Assembly: GCA_007258455.2 (NCBI GenBank)
Contig: VDFB02358134.1
Location: forward strand, 209,061,394 to 209,125,393
Direction: 5' to 3'
Length of the DNA: 64,000 nucleotides
From: Sequoia sempervirens
Taxonomy: Eukaryota; Streptophyta; Pinopsida; Cupressales; Cupressaceae
Shown: positions 12,172 through 23,960 of the stretch, piece after piece
Layout of the letters: each line of letters opens with the position of its first letter
Position numbering within the stretch: position 1 is the first letter of the stretch
Notes under the pieces: model-generated
The model's database searches: none
What the model saw: only the letters and a program-made list of their open reading frames with translations
Told to the model about the DNA's origin: nothing
Position numbers and translations under genes: made by a program

Positions 12172-12808
12172 AAAAATAAAATATGATAGTCATTGATACT
12201 TAGAACACCTATGGTGGATTTATCTTATACCAGGATTGTAGCTTGGAACCTGAGGAAGGGTACAATATGTTCATTGACTTATAGAAAAAGTTAGTACAAT
12301 ATTTGGATATACTGTGATTTATTTGTAAGTGACTCATTACCTAGTTGGTCTTAATGAGTCTAAGTCTTTAGCTCAAATTTAATTATTATTATACATGTCC
12401 TTATAAGTTTTATGGCTAACTAATTTTTCTATCTCATATTGGATATAGGTATGTCTTTTGTTGACTATGTTATTCAATCATCTCATATAGACAAGTAAGC
12501 TTAATGGATATAAGAGCTTGGGTTGCCTATTCATTTGTTTATCCCATATTGGAAAGAATAGACTAAATTGGCTATAATTTATTTCTAAGTATTCAATTCA
12601 AGACTATCAAATATTAATAAGTGACTTAAACTGATTAATAGAACAAGCTATTACTCATTCTTTCTTTTGAAAAATCATTGTCAAATATTTTGTTTAACCA
12701 AGTTAATTTTTTCTTGTGTTTATTCTGTTTAGATAGATTCTTGTCTCATTTGGATGGATGCTTGTCCCTGAAACAAAGAAAAAGAGAACCATAGGTTTAA
12801 TGTGTCTA
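12172..12808. other. Spacer between element A and the B/E chain
   Basis: About 640 bases with no reading frame or repeat that I recognise. It shares nothing obvious with element F on the far side of the B/E chain. Confidence 0.6.
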
Positions 12809-13277
12809 TGGAGTCACTAAAAAAGTAACCCTTCTAATTTTTCTGGCTTGTTTGGGCCCTCCTTGTGATTTTGGCTTAATGTTGCCTCGATTTAGTGTTG
12901 TAATGTGAGTAACACATTCACATTTTAAGTCTTGGGCCCTTGTGAACTAATGGATTTTAATGGCACCTTGCTAAAGTGTTGTAATTTAATTTCACACTTT
13001 TCTAAGGTTTTATCTAATAATTGAACCTAATAAACCTCTTTCTTAATCAAAATAAACCTTAATCTTGCCTTATTTGTAGTGTTGTAAAGTGTTGTAACAC
13101 ACTTTCACATTCCTCTAGGCCTATCATTAATAATTGGGAATTCTTATGCTTTAATTGGCCCTATTTTGCATCCACAAGCCTCATTTATTGCATCTTTTCG
13201 AGGATAATCTCAACACCAATTAATAACCCATCATAATTCAGGTGTTTTTGGCTTGTGTGGCCTAGATTTGGTGATTT

Positions 13278-13311
13278 GGGACTCATTCACCACCTTGGGT
13301 GAATGGGTCCC
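13278..13311. other. Dispersed stem-loop motif, best B-type copy
   Basis: Left arm GGGACTCATTCACC, loop ACCTTG, right arm GGTGAATGGGTCCC: 13 of 14 positions pair, and the remaining T-G can wobble in RNA. At least 14 copies of this type occur in the LTRs and leaders of B and E. Confidence 0.8.
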
Positions 13312-13532
13312 ACCTGGATCTTTTAGCCTTGAACCCATTTTCACACATTTCTAAGCACTTTCCTTTTTTGGTCCCATACATTATGTCTGATGGGACTCAT
13401 TCGCCACCTTCGGTAAATGAGTCCTGTGTGGTCTAAAATCAAAATTAATTCAAATTTCTGGTGGTATTTTATTCTCCTAGATCTGATGTCAGTTTGTAGT
13501 GTTGTGATTTCAAGAATTCTTGCATAATTGAG

Positions 13533-13540
13533 TATAAAAA
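13533..13540 (+). promoter_or_regulatory. TATA box of the left B/E LTR
   Basis: TATAAAAA in GAGTATAAAAACTAGGG, followed by a pyrimidine-rich CTTTCACTCATATTCTC. Same placement as the TATA boxes of element A's LTRs. Confidence 0.6.
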
Positions 13541-14710
13541 CTAGGGTCTTTCACTCATATTCTCACCTAGCAATCAAAAGAGTTCACAAGAGCATTTGAG
13601 TATTCACAAGAGAATTCAAGGGTAGATTATCAAGCATGTTAGAGCAACATTCAAGTGTCAATCATCATGTCAAAGATTTCATTTATCATGTTTGTTAGTG
13701 TGCTAACCATTGTGATGTAGGGTTTATGATTCAAGTAAGTGTTTCAAGCAAGATCTACATCAATCAAGCAAGAGTCAAGAACCACATCCATTGCAACCAT
13801 TTTAAGCATATTTGCAACACCTTATTGCTAGGGTTTGGTGAGTTGCAACATTGCTATTTGTTCATTCATCATTCTCGATTTATATTTGTTTTCATTTCAA
13901 GGATTGATTTATAACAAGGGGTTTGACCAAGGAAAACCCCTATCCACTAACCCAAAAACATTTTTCCCTCTCCTTTGTGTACGATTTCTAGTATTAGGTT
14001 GCTTATTTCATAAGGAACAAGATTGGAGAAAAGTTTTCAAGTGATCAAAGTGATCAAATTTATCATTAAGCCTTGGAGAACATTGGAGATCACCTATAGG
14101 TTGCAAATTAGAGAGTTGGATCCAAAAATCAATTAGGAAGGATAGAGCATACATAGAAGATCAAGATAAAATTTTGAAGCTTTAGAAAGTCCCAACTAGC
14201 TTGATTCACCACTTGTGGCAAATGAGTCCCAATTTCAGTACATTTTTTAGGATTTTGTAGATTTGGATACCCTTTTGGTAGATTTTTGTTCCTATACATT
14301 TTTTACAGAAACTAGACTGATTCACCCAGCTTGGTGAATGAGTCCAAGTCAGTAGTAAACATAGATTTTCCATAATTCCAAGCCTCCATTCTATCTTCTC
14401 TGGATTCCTAGGTGCCTACTTTCTGTTTTACAATTTTCTGTGTTGTTTTGTTCACTTCTCTAGGACATTTAGAGTTAGTTTGCATTCAACTAGGGTTTTG
14501 CATTACACCTTGCATTTTATTATCTTTTTCCAAGTTTACACTTGGTGGTGCACCCCTCATTAGATCATATTCAGACCCTAGGATAGCGTTATTGCATGAT
14601 CTCTTTCTCTTTTGCATTGAGATATCTAAGGTTATCCTTGAGTGGAACATCTTAGAATGTGGGTGTGATAGTACTTTATTTCCTCCTATCCACCATTTTC
14701 TGTGGTTCCA

Positions 14711-14726
14711 TTTGGTGAACTTGTAT
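14711..14726 (+). other. Primer-binding-like site of internal region B
   Basis: TTTGGTGAACTTGTAT follows the left LTR. It matches the first ten bases or so of the element A site (TTTTGGTGAACCC). Confidence 0.45.
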
Positions 14727-15256
14727 TTAGAACATCATAATTCTAATTTGGAGTGCATTTTCATTGTAGATTTGACTTGCATTAACATTGCATTAGGATT
14801 TGCATTAGTTATTTGCATTCCAGGGTTTCAAATTTTACATTAGTGAAAGCTCATTTAGCTTGAATTTTTGCACTTAATTTCATTGAAAATCATTCAAAAT
14901 TTGCATTTGCATCTTAGATATAGATCATAAAACATAAAAAGCATAAAATTCAATTTAAAAATTATGAAAATTTTGAAAAAATTCTCACTAGGACTCATTC
15001 ACCACCTTGGGAAAATCAGTCCCTCTGCATATTTAGAATTGCATTTTACAGAGTTAAATTTCCTATTTTGAAGCTTTTGTTTGTTGTTATTGATTTTTTT
15101 TTTCAGTTTACCTACTTTTTGTTTCATTGAAATGATTAGAAGTAGCATAATTTACATTCATTGCAATTTTGGATAGAATTAGATTTTTTCACTTTTCATT
15201 TTTAGCATTAGTTCATAGTTCACTTAGATTAGATTACATCCAACATTCATTAGAAA

Positions 15257-17104
15257 ATGAAAAAAAAAACTACAAAACATCAAAAGAAACAAACAAAAAT
15301 GGTCAACCTTAGAGAAAACATATCATTCAAACCCTTTAGTAGTGATGACTTTGACATGTTAGATGAATCCCTTGATGAGTTCATCTCTCCTAGATCATCC
15401 ACTAAAGGTTTGATACAAGAGGATGCAAGCATTGAAAATCATGACAATCATAATTGTTCTTCTTCCGATACCTCTCCTATTAGTGACGAACGTATCTTGG
15501 TGACAGGAGATATAACCATTGAGAATCATGAAAGTCTTGTTTGTTTTACCCCTTGGAAAGATATTATGACACATGAAGGTGAGATTATGGCCACTACTTT
15601 ACCTAGTATCCATTCATCTCCCAACACCTCCCCTACTTATGAAAATGCTTTAGAGAATAAGGATACAATTGTGAATGATCATGACAAACACATTTGTGTG
15701 GAGGATATGTTGATATTTAGAGATCCAATAATTGAGAGCTATGACAATCCTACCTCTCCTACTTGGGGGAAAATTATAGGACATGGAGATATAATTGTAG
15801 ATAATCATGACAATCAAACCTTTTCTTCTCCTAATATCTCTTCTACATATGAATAAGATAGTTTAGTATTAGAATATATCCTTATTGAGACTCATAAGAA
15901 TCTTCTTCCTCCCTTTATTGATGCCCCTACCATTTGGGAAGACCTATTTGAACAAAAAATTCCAATAAGTGGTGACCATGGAACTCATAATTATCCTTCT
16001 CTTGATGCCTCCCCTATGTGCGATGAAGCTACTTTACAAAATCTAACCATGAAATGTGATGAACCTATTGTCTGTCACTTTCCGACAAGCTCTCCTACTA
16101 GGGAAGACATTATGGCACAAGAGAATGAGACCTTAGAGAAAAAGGATGAAATTATGGACAATAATCAAATTTCCCCCTCTCCTAATATCTCTCCTATTGG
16201 TGAAGAAGATATTATGGTATTACAAGATCCAATCAATGAGAATCATGAGGAAAACATTACTGAACAAGGAAATGCCATCATTGACACGTAAAAAGATCTA
16301 ACCATTGATAAACTCCTTAATTTTGATGAAGTTATTTTAGAAGATCCCACCTTTGAATGTCATGAACATCTAGTTTTTCGCTCTCCTAAAAACACTCCTA
16401 CTAGGGAAGGTACCATGGTGCAAGCAAACGACAACATTGACAAAATTCTTTCAAATAATAGTAATATGTATTCCTTAGATGAAGATGATGAAGTGAAATT
16501 AGGCTCCTCTTCACTAAGAGATCATGAAAAAAAGGATAATTTCTCTGACAATATGCACATTAAACAACCCTTCACACCAACCATAGACAAACAAAAGAAA
16601 ATTGAAGAAGCCACATTTGGAAGATGCTTCAGAAACCTTTGATTTCATACCTATATTCATGGGAGAATACAAAATCATAACCAAAGATCCTAAAAGGGAA
16701 AATAGAAACTGGTAATGGCAATACGAAATTCAAAATCATCCACCTCAACTACTTTAAAAGATCAAGCAAATTACACAACAAACTTTAACAAAGTTGATTA
16801 TGAACAACCCCCAAATTTGAAAGAAGTGAAAAAACTTTATGGAAGAGGTTTTGAACTTATGATGCAACTTGGGAAAGGATGTGATGCTATAGAAAAAGGT
16901 ATCCATGTTCCTATAAATCCTAAAACACAAGAAATGATTAATGCTCTTGGTCATTGTCCCTCGAAACAAAAGCCTTCATTCAATGTCAACACTATCACAA
17001 AAGATTCTTCCAAGAAAACTTCAACTTTGATCAATAAAAAACTGATAGATATCTCATTAAATATGTATCAAGTGGACACCTTATTTACTCATCATAATAA
17101 ATAA
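15257..17104 (+). pseudogene. Repetitive acidic protein with C-terminal G-patch (region B)
   Basis: One reading frame runs from 15257 to 17104, with stops at about 15854, 16289 and 16640 and a local frame slip near 16640-16710. The first part is built from imperfect repeats of about 30 residues with words such as ENHDN, SPNISP, SPTREDIM and DEVILEDP; it is rich in Asp, Glu, Ser and Pro and has no gag homology. The C-terminal part (about 16810-16965) has YGRGFELMMQLGKG and later NALGH, a degenerate G-patch, a glycine-rich nucleic-acid-binding domain that follows protease in some retroelements. Compared with region E, the protease between the two parts is missing. The start ATG at 15257 precedes a Lys-rich stretch; ATG 15299 is an alternative. 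Function unknown. Confidence 0.65.
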
Positions 17105-18300
17105 CATTAGTTCCTACTCCTTTCCATCCAATAGTTGTAGGATCATAATATACTCGCTATTGTATGTTTTACATTCATCACAAGTTATTCCCTTTTTTCA
17201 AGGAGAAAAATATCATCATCCATTATGGGCTCACCCTTGTCCTGAACTAAGTGGGGGCAAGGGGGTTAGGAAGCCCTATCTCCATATGTCACTTTTCATT
17301 GTCTCTTTTGGATGGTTTATTTACTTTCATGTACATATAAGAGCAAGCTTGGGATGTGGACGACATGAATTAAGTTGGCTCATATGTGATATATTTATCC
17401 ATGATGTTGTTCGATTTGGAAACATATGACCTGGCATAGGTCTTTCCAAGTTGGTTCTCATGTCTTATTTCATGTTAGCATTTATCATTGGCTACTTTAA
17501 AGCAATTGCTCACAGTGATGGTGTAGCAACCGCGTTAAAGTGGGGGCACACATAGATGATATCTTTTGGAAAAATTTCATGGCATGATTTTTTTTTTTCT
17601 TGTGATGTGTCATCTTCTTGATGGTTTCATTAGGTTTGATGCCATGCAAGAGTGTACAATCTACTAATATGGCATGATGTGAATGAGGCCTCCCATGGGA
17701 AATGATTTGACACTTTTGACTTGTCCTCTCTTGGAGACATTAGGCACAATGTTCCCTAAGAGGAAGACTGTTACACAAACAAAGCAAAATCCCCTTTAAC
17801 AAATTTTTACATGACAAAAACATCTACAAAAAGCATTACATTGTGGTGCCTTATCAAATTTATTAGGAGGATAACTTTGGTATGGTTATTATGATGGGAA
17901 GCCAACACATTGGCATGAATTTCTCATTATACGATGGGAAGCTGACACACTAGCATGACTTTCTCACTAAACCACTTATTTGGGACAACTCACCCTATGG
18001 ACAACCTAATGTTCTGTGGCCATAGAGTGAGTACATCTTTGCCAAAGCTTGATTCACCTCACTTTTATTTTTCTTTTTTTTTCTTTTTGACATTACATGT
18101 TTGTGTATCTTGTTTTGCTGCATATTATACACATTGTGCGCATCCTTTCATGCTTATGTCAGTTTGACTTAGGATCTTGGATCCTAGGGGCTTGACCACT
18201 TCCTCGATCTTTGTTATCCTAGACCATCCACATTGGTATGATTGGACCCCTCTTGAATGTCTACTTTAGTGTGAGTTTGAAGCATGTTCATTCTCTCACT
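17105..18300 (+). other. Non-coding 3' region of B with PPT-like motifs
   Basis: No convincing frame. It shares blocks with the 3' regions of A and E: GGAAACATATGACCTGGCATAGG near 17418 and AAGAGCAAGCTTGGG near 17339. AGTGGGGG-type purine tracts occur near 17250 and 17537, in addition to the tract at the LTR border. A two-copy repeat (unit GATGGGAAGC...ACTTTCTCACTA) lies at about 17890-17969. Confidence 0.6.
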
Positions 18301-18315
18301 AAAGTGGGGGCTAAA
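18297..18315 (+). other. Polypurine tract before the middle LTR
   Basis: CACTAAAGTGGGGGCTAAA directly abuts the TGGAGTCATG start of the middle LTR. Its core is identical to that of element A, placing the 3' end of internal region B exactly here. Confidence 0.8.
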
Positions 18316-18870
18316 TGGAGTCATGAAAAAATCATCCCTTGCTTAATTTGGGAATAATTAATGATAAATTGGACTCGATATCACCTTGATCTAGTGTTGT
18401 GAGGTGTTTTACACATCCACATTAGGTCTTGGGCCCCTTTTAAGTTGAATTAACTTAACTTTTTGCTAATTTAATGTTGTAAAATGTATTTATTTACACT
18501 CTCACATTAAATTTAGGAGGCTTGTAAACTAAATTTGACCTAATCTAGTTTTGTAATGTTTTCTACACTTTGACAGTAGATTTAGGTTCCTTCTAACCTA
18601 AATAGACCTAATTTTTCCTTAATTTAGTGGTGTAAAGTGTATTTATTTACACTTTCACATTGGATTTTGGGCCCTAATGCATTTATGACCTTTATATTAT
18701 CATTAATAGGCCCTTATGACCCCATATTGCACATCCTAAGGACTATTTTAACTAAAAACCCGACAAGATCAATATATAAGCCTAATTCATTGACTCCCCG
18801 ATACTTTAAGACTAAAAATATCCCCTGTGGTACCCATTCACCACCTTGGGTGAATGATTCCCATCCAGGT

Positions 18871-18904
18871 GGGACTCATTCATCCAGGATGGTGAATGAG
18901 TCCC
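18871..18904. other. Stem-loop motif, near-perfect copy
   Basis: GGGACTCATTCATCC and GGTGAATGAGTCCC pair almost completely around a short AGGAT loop. It directly follows another copy (18832-18862), so two hairpins stand side by side. Confidence 0.75.
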
Positions 18905-19010
18905 ATTTGGCCTATTTTTAAGGTTACGAGTAGGAAAAGTGGGTTTTTAATTCAAATTTCTTCCATATCGGCCTTGGGGATCAAATTAACGATCATTTGA
19001 GTGCATTGCC

Positions 19011-19018
19011 TATATAAA
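19011..19018 (+). promoter_or_regulatory. TATA box of the middle B/E LTR
   Basis: TATATAAA in GCCTATATAAACAAGCC, at the place corresponding to the TATA box of the left LTR. Confidence 0.55.
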
Positions 19019-19736
19019 CAAGCCTTCAAATCACTGTTTCATCAATCCTACATGTTATCATGTCAAGCAAGCAAGATTTAAGCATTCCAAGTCTTCACAA
19101 GGTCATTAAGAGAGCATTCAAGATCATTTTTAAGGTATTCAAGGGAAAATTTCTTCATCAATTGTTGTAGCAATTCAAGATCCATTATCATGTCAAGGTC
19201 ATCAAGCATCAAGCATTATATTGAGCTAGTGTTGTGATGTAGTATTGAAGATCCAAGATAAAATATTGTTCTACACCTATTGTCAAGATCACGATCTACA
19301 TCCTTCATGGCCATTTCATGTTGAGTTGCAGATTTACAAAGCATCATTTACAAGACATTATTCAAGTTATCATTGTCCATGTTTCATGTCCTATGTTTCA
19401 TGCTTCATTTATTTTTCTCATTGTTTCATCATTTGGTTTAATTACCTAAATGGGGTTTGACCAAGGCAACCCCTATTTGCTAACAATCAACACTTTTTCT
19501 ATCTCTCTCTCTTTTTGTGTGATTGAAAATCTAGGTGCTTTGAAGACTTGAAGGATCATTAAAGATTAGGTTACAAGATTGTTGGAGTTGTCTCCTCATT
19601 TGCAAGGTCATAATATTCACTAAAAGGTCATATACAACCTTGAAATCAGAGTTTCAGATATGAGAACCTGGAGGAACATATTGAGTAGACTAAGAAGAGC
19701 AGATTCAAACATTGAATTTCCAGAAAATATAAACTA

Positions 19737-19766
19737 GATTCATTCACCACAAGTGGTGAATAAGTC
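19737..19766. other. Stem-loop copy broken at its edge by element C
   Basis: GATTCATTCACCAC and GTGGTGAATAAGTC pair around a minimal AA centre. The right arm overlaps the AGTCT target duplication (19763-19767) of element C, so C integrated at the foot of this hairpin. Confidence 0.7.
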
Positions 19767-20239
19767 TTGTTGCGCTTATTGCACACACACCTCATTCGGA
19801 CTGGGGACCACCTCCTTCCTTTTTGCCTTTGATGAGTTGTTTTCTCCTTTGCCTCATTTTGTGTGCCTCTATTTCTGAGCTTGAGTTGGTCACGTGCAAT
19901 AAAGTCACCAATTTACCTTTGACCAAATTCACCTATCCAAAATCTGCTAAGTCTTTATCCTTTTCCAGAGGTGCAATTGCGGATTTCCCTCTGCACTTTG
20001 CCCCGACGTTTGTTGAGCCTAGCAGACTCGCATTTGCGAGTTTCCCTCTGAGGGCTATTGTCACCATTCTGTCATAGCAAGTAGCTGACCCTAAACTTTT
20101 GCCTGCACTGCGGGCTTCATAGAAGGTCTTGTCATCTGAGTCTTTGACTAATGTCTAATGGGTCTCAGTTTTCTGCAACCCACCAACTTGACCTGTCGTC
20201 GTACCAGAATTTAATGCACGCCATTAATGATGTTTTGCC

Positions 20240-20247
20240 TATAAAAA
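20240..20247 (+). promoter_or_regulatory. Upstream TATA box inside the C 5' LTR
   Basis: TATAAAAA in GCCTATAAAAAGGGGGTCG, 52 bases upstream of the ATG that opens the LTR-borne frame. Conserved as TATAAAAT at 38903 in the other LTR. The distance to the ATG suits an ordinary plant promoter with a short leader. Confidence 0.55.
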
Positions 20248-20291
20248 GGGGGTCGAACTTGTCGTTTTCACCCCTAATTTTCAAAATTTTG

Positions 20292-22939
20292 ATGGAGAGA
20301 AAGAAGTGCCAGCCCACACAAGATCTTGCTCTGAATTCAAGCCAATTTTTCATTAAATTCTCGCATCGTTTTCGGGTAAGCCATGTTTAAAATTTCAAGA
20401 GGTGTTTTTCTATAGTTAGGGTTTTGAAAAAATGTTAAAATCTTGGAAATAAAACCCTAGTTTTCCCAACGAATTCACCAAACTTTGCAGTCCTCGACCC
20501 CACATAAAAAATTTACCCCCAACATTTTAAAAATCCTTAGAGCCAGTCAAGATTGCATCTTAGCGCACCTGCGGAATCCTATTCCTCCATTGCCATTCTT
20601 CATGTGATGAGGAACCCACTGCTGCCCACACCATCACTCCTGTTGTCCCTATCAATGCTTGAAAAATCTCCAAAATTGGCTAAGTCATTGGACCTATGAG
20701 GGAATCCCCATGCGGGATTCCACTTGCGGGTGACCTCCATCTGATTGCTATTGATTAACGACCAAACCCTAGCAACTTTCTGCATTATGGATTCCTCCTC
20801 TTTCATCATCATAATTATTCCAATCCCAACACTTAGAAAATTTGTGAAATATAAGTGCCCATGCAGGCTAGTTCATGTGGATGGGTGTTGTTGGGAGTCC
20901 ATTCGTCAAGCGCCTTTATCTTATGGCCAAGTTGTAGTGTTTGCTCGCACTGCGGGTCCTGCCTTCATCGTTGCCATTGAGTGCCCAAAATTTGCTAAGT
21001 CTGAACTAAGTTGCAGGCTACTACATGCAGCTCACCGTTCCATGCCCATCATTTCCTAATGAACAAAGCCATCGTGTCTCCTCACAGTGCAGACCCCATG
21101 GGAGGGATTTCTTGTTGTCGAAACTCAAAGATAAAATTTAAGATTACGAGCTAGATGTGGGCCTACCTATGTGGACCTGCCAACTACTGTCCCTTTGAGG
21201 CTGTTCCTTAAAAGAAAACATTCGATGGAAGCCTGATGATCTTCCTCTACGCTATCCAAAATGTTAAAACTTTAAGGCACGATGTTGAATGTCCAAAATG
21301 CCTGCGGGTTCCGCAATGCAGAATTTCGCATGTGGTTTGTTGCCTACCAAATGCTGATTCTTTGCGATCGAGTTTCAAATGGTAATCTATCTCATGGCGC
21401 CCACATAACCCAAACCTACAAATGCATCAAGGCCTAATATAATGACTGTAAGTGCCTCATTGACCAATTGCATACATGCCTAATCGTTATAGTTGAAATA
21501 TGCTTTCCAAACAGGTAATGCAAAAAACTTGCTATGGGCGACTGTTTGTGGAACTCCGCGACTCCTACGCTACCCCACTCCTAGTTGCTTTTGACGGATT
21601 CCACCTAGGAAAAACCCACATCCCTAGGCCCACATTTTCCTAAATGATCCAGATGAACTTGAAATACTAAATGATAAATTTTATGATCTTTTAGTGATGT
21701 ATAAATGGATCTAACACTCGATTTACAGAATTTGATTGAAACTCACCCTAATTTACATATAGATGTACTTACTGCATCTTTTGCATGCAATATTTATGGA
21801 ACCTACTGCAGGTCCATTAGGGAGGCCTGTAGACAAAAACTAGAAAAGAAAAGAAGCTCAAGGTACGCTCTCACATTATAGTGGATGCCTTCAAGTCCCA
21901 AACAATACAAATTGCCACCCCTATGATAGACAAAGATGCAGATGCTGTGCAAGGTCAAGGATACAACATATCCACCATTAACTTGGGCCTGACGAGTTGA
22001 GAGCAGAAGATAGATGAATTCCAAGGGTTAGTAGCCACCATTGTGTAGCAAATGAATAAGGACCAGTCCACAAAAGAAGAACTGAAAGCACATGTAGCAA
22101 ATCTCACCGCTTATATTCTACAATGGACATCTAAAAAATAGGAGACTCCAACAAAATCATCAGTGCTTCCCTCACTACTTTCAAAAGAGGATATTAATAA
22201 AATGGAGAAAAGGAAGAATTGGACCAAGTCCATGAATGATTGGCTTAACAAAGTGGTATCCAGTGGTGACAAAGGGATCGATCATGCATTCCTGATGTAC
22301 AATAGGTATCAAAGCTTAGGAAAAGAAATAGAAAGCATGATGAATACCTATAAGGAGTTTCCAGAGACATACATGATCACTTATCCTAAGTTGGAGTGCA
22401 TCCTTAAGATTTCATGAGATATCTGGGAAAGGGGGTTGGAAATAGCAAAGGAAGATTACTGGCTAGTAGAATCCTAGTTAATGAACTTGGATTACAGGAA
22501 GGAAGTTCTAGAGAAGGTCTTGCATGAACTCAAAGCTGATCACAAGTGGGTTGTTGGGCATCAAGAAGATAGTGCTGAATATATGAAGTTAATGGTAGAT
22601 TTTGGGATGCCTACCTCGGAGCTAGATCTAGAGAAGATCAAGCCTTTGTTCCACAAGAAAATGGAGCAAGGAGCTGGTGACACATTGTCACCAAAATTTA
22701 TGGATTTCATTGTAAGGGCCTTTGTATGAACAATGTATATGATTGAGGCTTCCTCAAATTACGTAGATAATCGAAAATAAATCATCAAAATAATTAAGAG
22801 GATGTCCTTCCAGATCTTCAAATACGAGCTCTTTGAGGAGAAGAAGCTTATAGTCACGTTTGGAAAATTCACTGAATATGAAAATGCTCAGAAAGTGGCT
22901 GGAGATCCCATCATAGATAATGAATTCTTGTCAAAATAA
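20292..22939 (+). pseudogene. LTR-borne two-exon reading frame, copy 1
   Basis: Exon 1 (20292-20375, 28 codons) starts at ATG and opens ATGGAGAGAAAGAAG. It ends at GTAAG, a donor-like site. The intron-like gap is 20376-21790; the acceptor here is degraded to GCAA, but reads GCAG in copy 2. Exon 2 (21791-22939) is 383 codons in the same phase. It is Lys/Glu-rich, with likely helical stretches such as KEDINKMEKRKNW and FHKKMEQGAGDT. About nine in-frame stops break it, several of them shared with copy 2, so the parent copy was already damaged. I recognise no domain. It may be a captured host gene, an accessory retroelement protein or a misplaced gag-like domain. Confidence 0.5.
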
Positions 22940-23131
22940 CTACAAAGGATGGCAACAACTAGAGGACAAAATTGATACAATGCACATGCAACTAAATGAC
23001 AAAATAGGGAAAAGGACAAAATCTATTTTTATGTTGTCATATATTTGGTAGTAGGTGAAACCGTAATGTAAAAGGAATCTAAGCCACACAATGAAAATGA
23101 ATCTTATCCATTCATTTTACTTTTGGAAAAC

Positions 23132-23139
23132 TATAAATA
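23132..23139 (+). promoter_or_regulatory. Downstream TATA box, likely retroelement promoter (C 5' LTR)
   Basis: TATAAATA followed by CTCTCATTTTCAAAGAGAGAG, conserved at 41801 in the 3' LTR. It lies about 0.8 kb from the LTR end, the usual place for a U3/R border. Confidence 0.6.
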
Positions 23140-23960
23140 ATGGAATCCTCTCATTTTCAAAGAGAGAGTTGAGTTGTTGTGTAAAGGAATGTTGTAGAAA
23201 ATTAACGAGAATAACATTGTTTGGTGGATTCTTGTGTTTTCTTCTCATGTGGGCATGATTCATTCTCCCAATCTTAGATTTTAGCTTTTTTGTTTTAGTT
23301 TTAAGTTCTCTTAGTTGTTAGTATATGTTATACTTTAATGGTGAAGAATGTTATGGTGTTGATATCTTCCTTGCTCATACTTTTTACTATTTGTTGTTGA
23401 TAAAAAATAGTGTAAAGTTAGTCTAAGCATTCTTCATATTGCTACACTTAAGTTCATCTATTGTTCATGCTTTTGTGGTGAATGAATTGTTGAAAATCTG
23501 TAGACCTTAGAAGATTGGACTTGTTTCATGAGAGTGTAGGCTATCCTTTGTGAAGTGGAACTGGGTCTTAGGAAGGCTGTCCATTGTAGCATCCTCCATT
23601 GTTATTGTTCATCATTAGTTGTAGGTTTAGGAAACTCCTTATCCCTTTTCCCTTTTGACCTTTCTTTAAAACTAAAGTCAGAACAAAGTTCCAACATCAT
23701 TGTAAAGCCAAATTTGATGGCAAAAGTGGAATTTTAGTTTGTTGTCTTGAACTTGTAGTAGCTGTTCTTCATTTTCAGAATTTATAAAACTCCTTTTGTA
23801 GACCCAATTCCCTTCAAACTTAGTGAATCATAAATTCCCTTTGTGATTACTAGCAAATCACATCAACCGATTGAACTATTCCAAGCTTAGTCATGACCTA
23901 ACACCCATAAGACCTTGGGGTGATTTCTAAAACTTAGTCACAAAAATTTACCTTTAAGAG

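Larger units (their letters stand above)
12809..14710 (+). repeat. Left LTR of the B/E chain
   Basis: It starts TGGAGTCACTAAAAAAG and ends GTGGTTCCA just before a primer-binding-like TTTGGTGAAC. Length is 1902 bp. It has several GTTGTAA(A)GTGTT words, a TATA box at 13533, and stem-loop copies at 13278-13311, 13392-13424, 14201-14230 and 14314-14345. It is related to the LTR of element A, including the GGTTTGACCAAGG block near 13919. Confidence 0.75.
18316..19767 (+). repeat. Middle B/E LTR, first part
   Basis: It starts TGGAGTCATGAAAAAATC. The block CTTAATTTGGGAATAATTAA is shared with the right LTR (near 47955) but not with the left LTR. A TATA box (TATATAAA) lies at 19011 and stem-loop copies at 18832-18862, 18871-18904 and 19737-19766. 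It stops at the left end of element C and resumes at 42686, where the expected LTR sequence continues. Confidence 0.8.
19768..23960 (+). repeat. 5' LTR of element C
   Basis: It matches 38430-42629 from TGTTGCGC to CCTTTAAGAG. The last 56 bases seen in the 3' LTR (AGGCATTGC... to CAACA) and the primer-binding site are missing, and gag-like sequence starts at once, so a deletion joined LTR to gag. It contains two TATA boxes (20240 and 23132) and an exon-intron-exon-like frame. Confidence 0.85.

Noticed and set aside
14711..14726. TGGTGAAC sites as tRNA genes
   Set aside because: Only a primer-binding-like sequence is present. No cloverleaf, A box or B box surrounds it.
13278..19766. Stem-loop copies as a CRISPR array
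   Set aside because: The spacing is irregular, the copies lie in LTRs and diverge along with them, and the sequence is a eukaryotic retrotransposon. No cas genes.
20151..20390. 79-codon frame around exon 1 of the LTR unit as an independent gene
   Set aside because: It starts upstream of the TATA box and reads past the donor-like GTAAG. The shared features of both LTRs support the ATG at 20292 and the break at 20376.
22163..22729. Frame inside the C LTR as a misplaced gag of the next element
   Set aside because: It occurs in both LTRs at the same distance from the ends, and element C has its own gag at 23961-25587. A distant gag relationship is still possible, but it is not an insertion.
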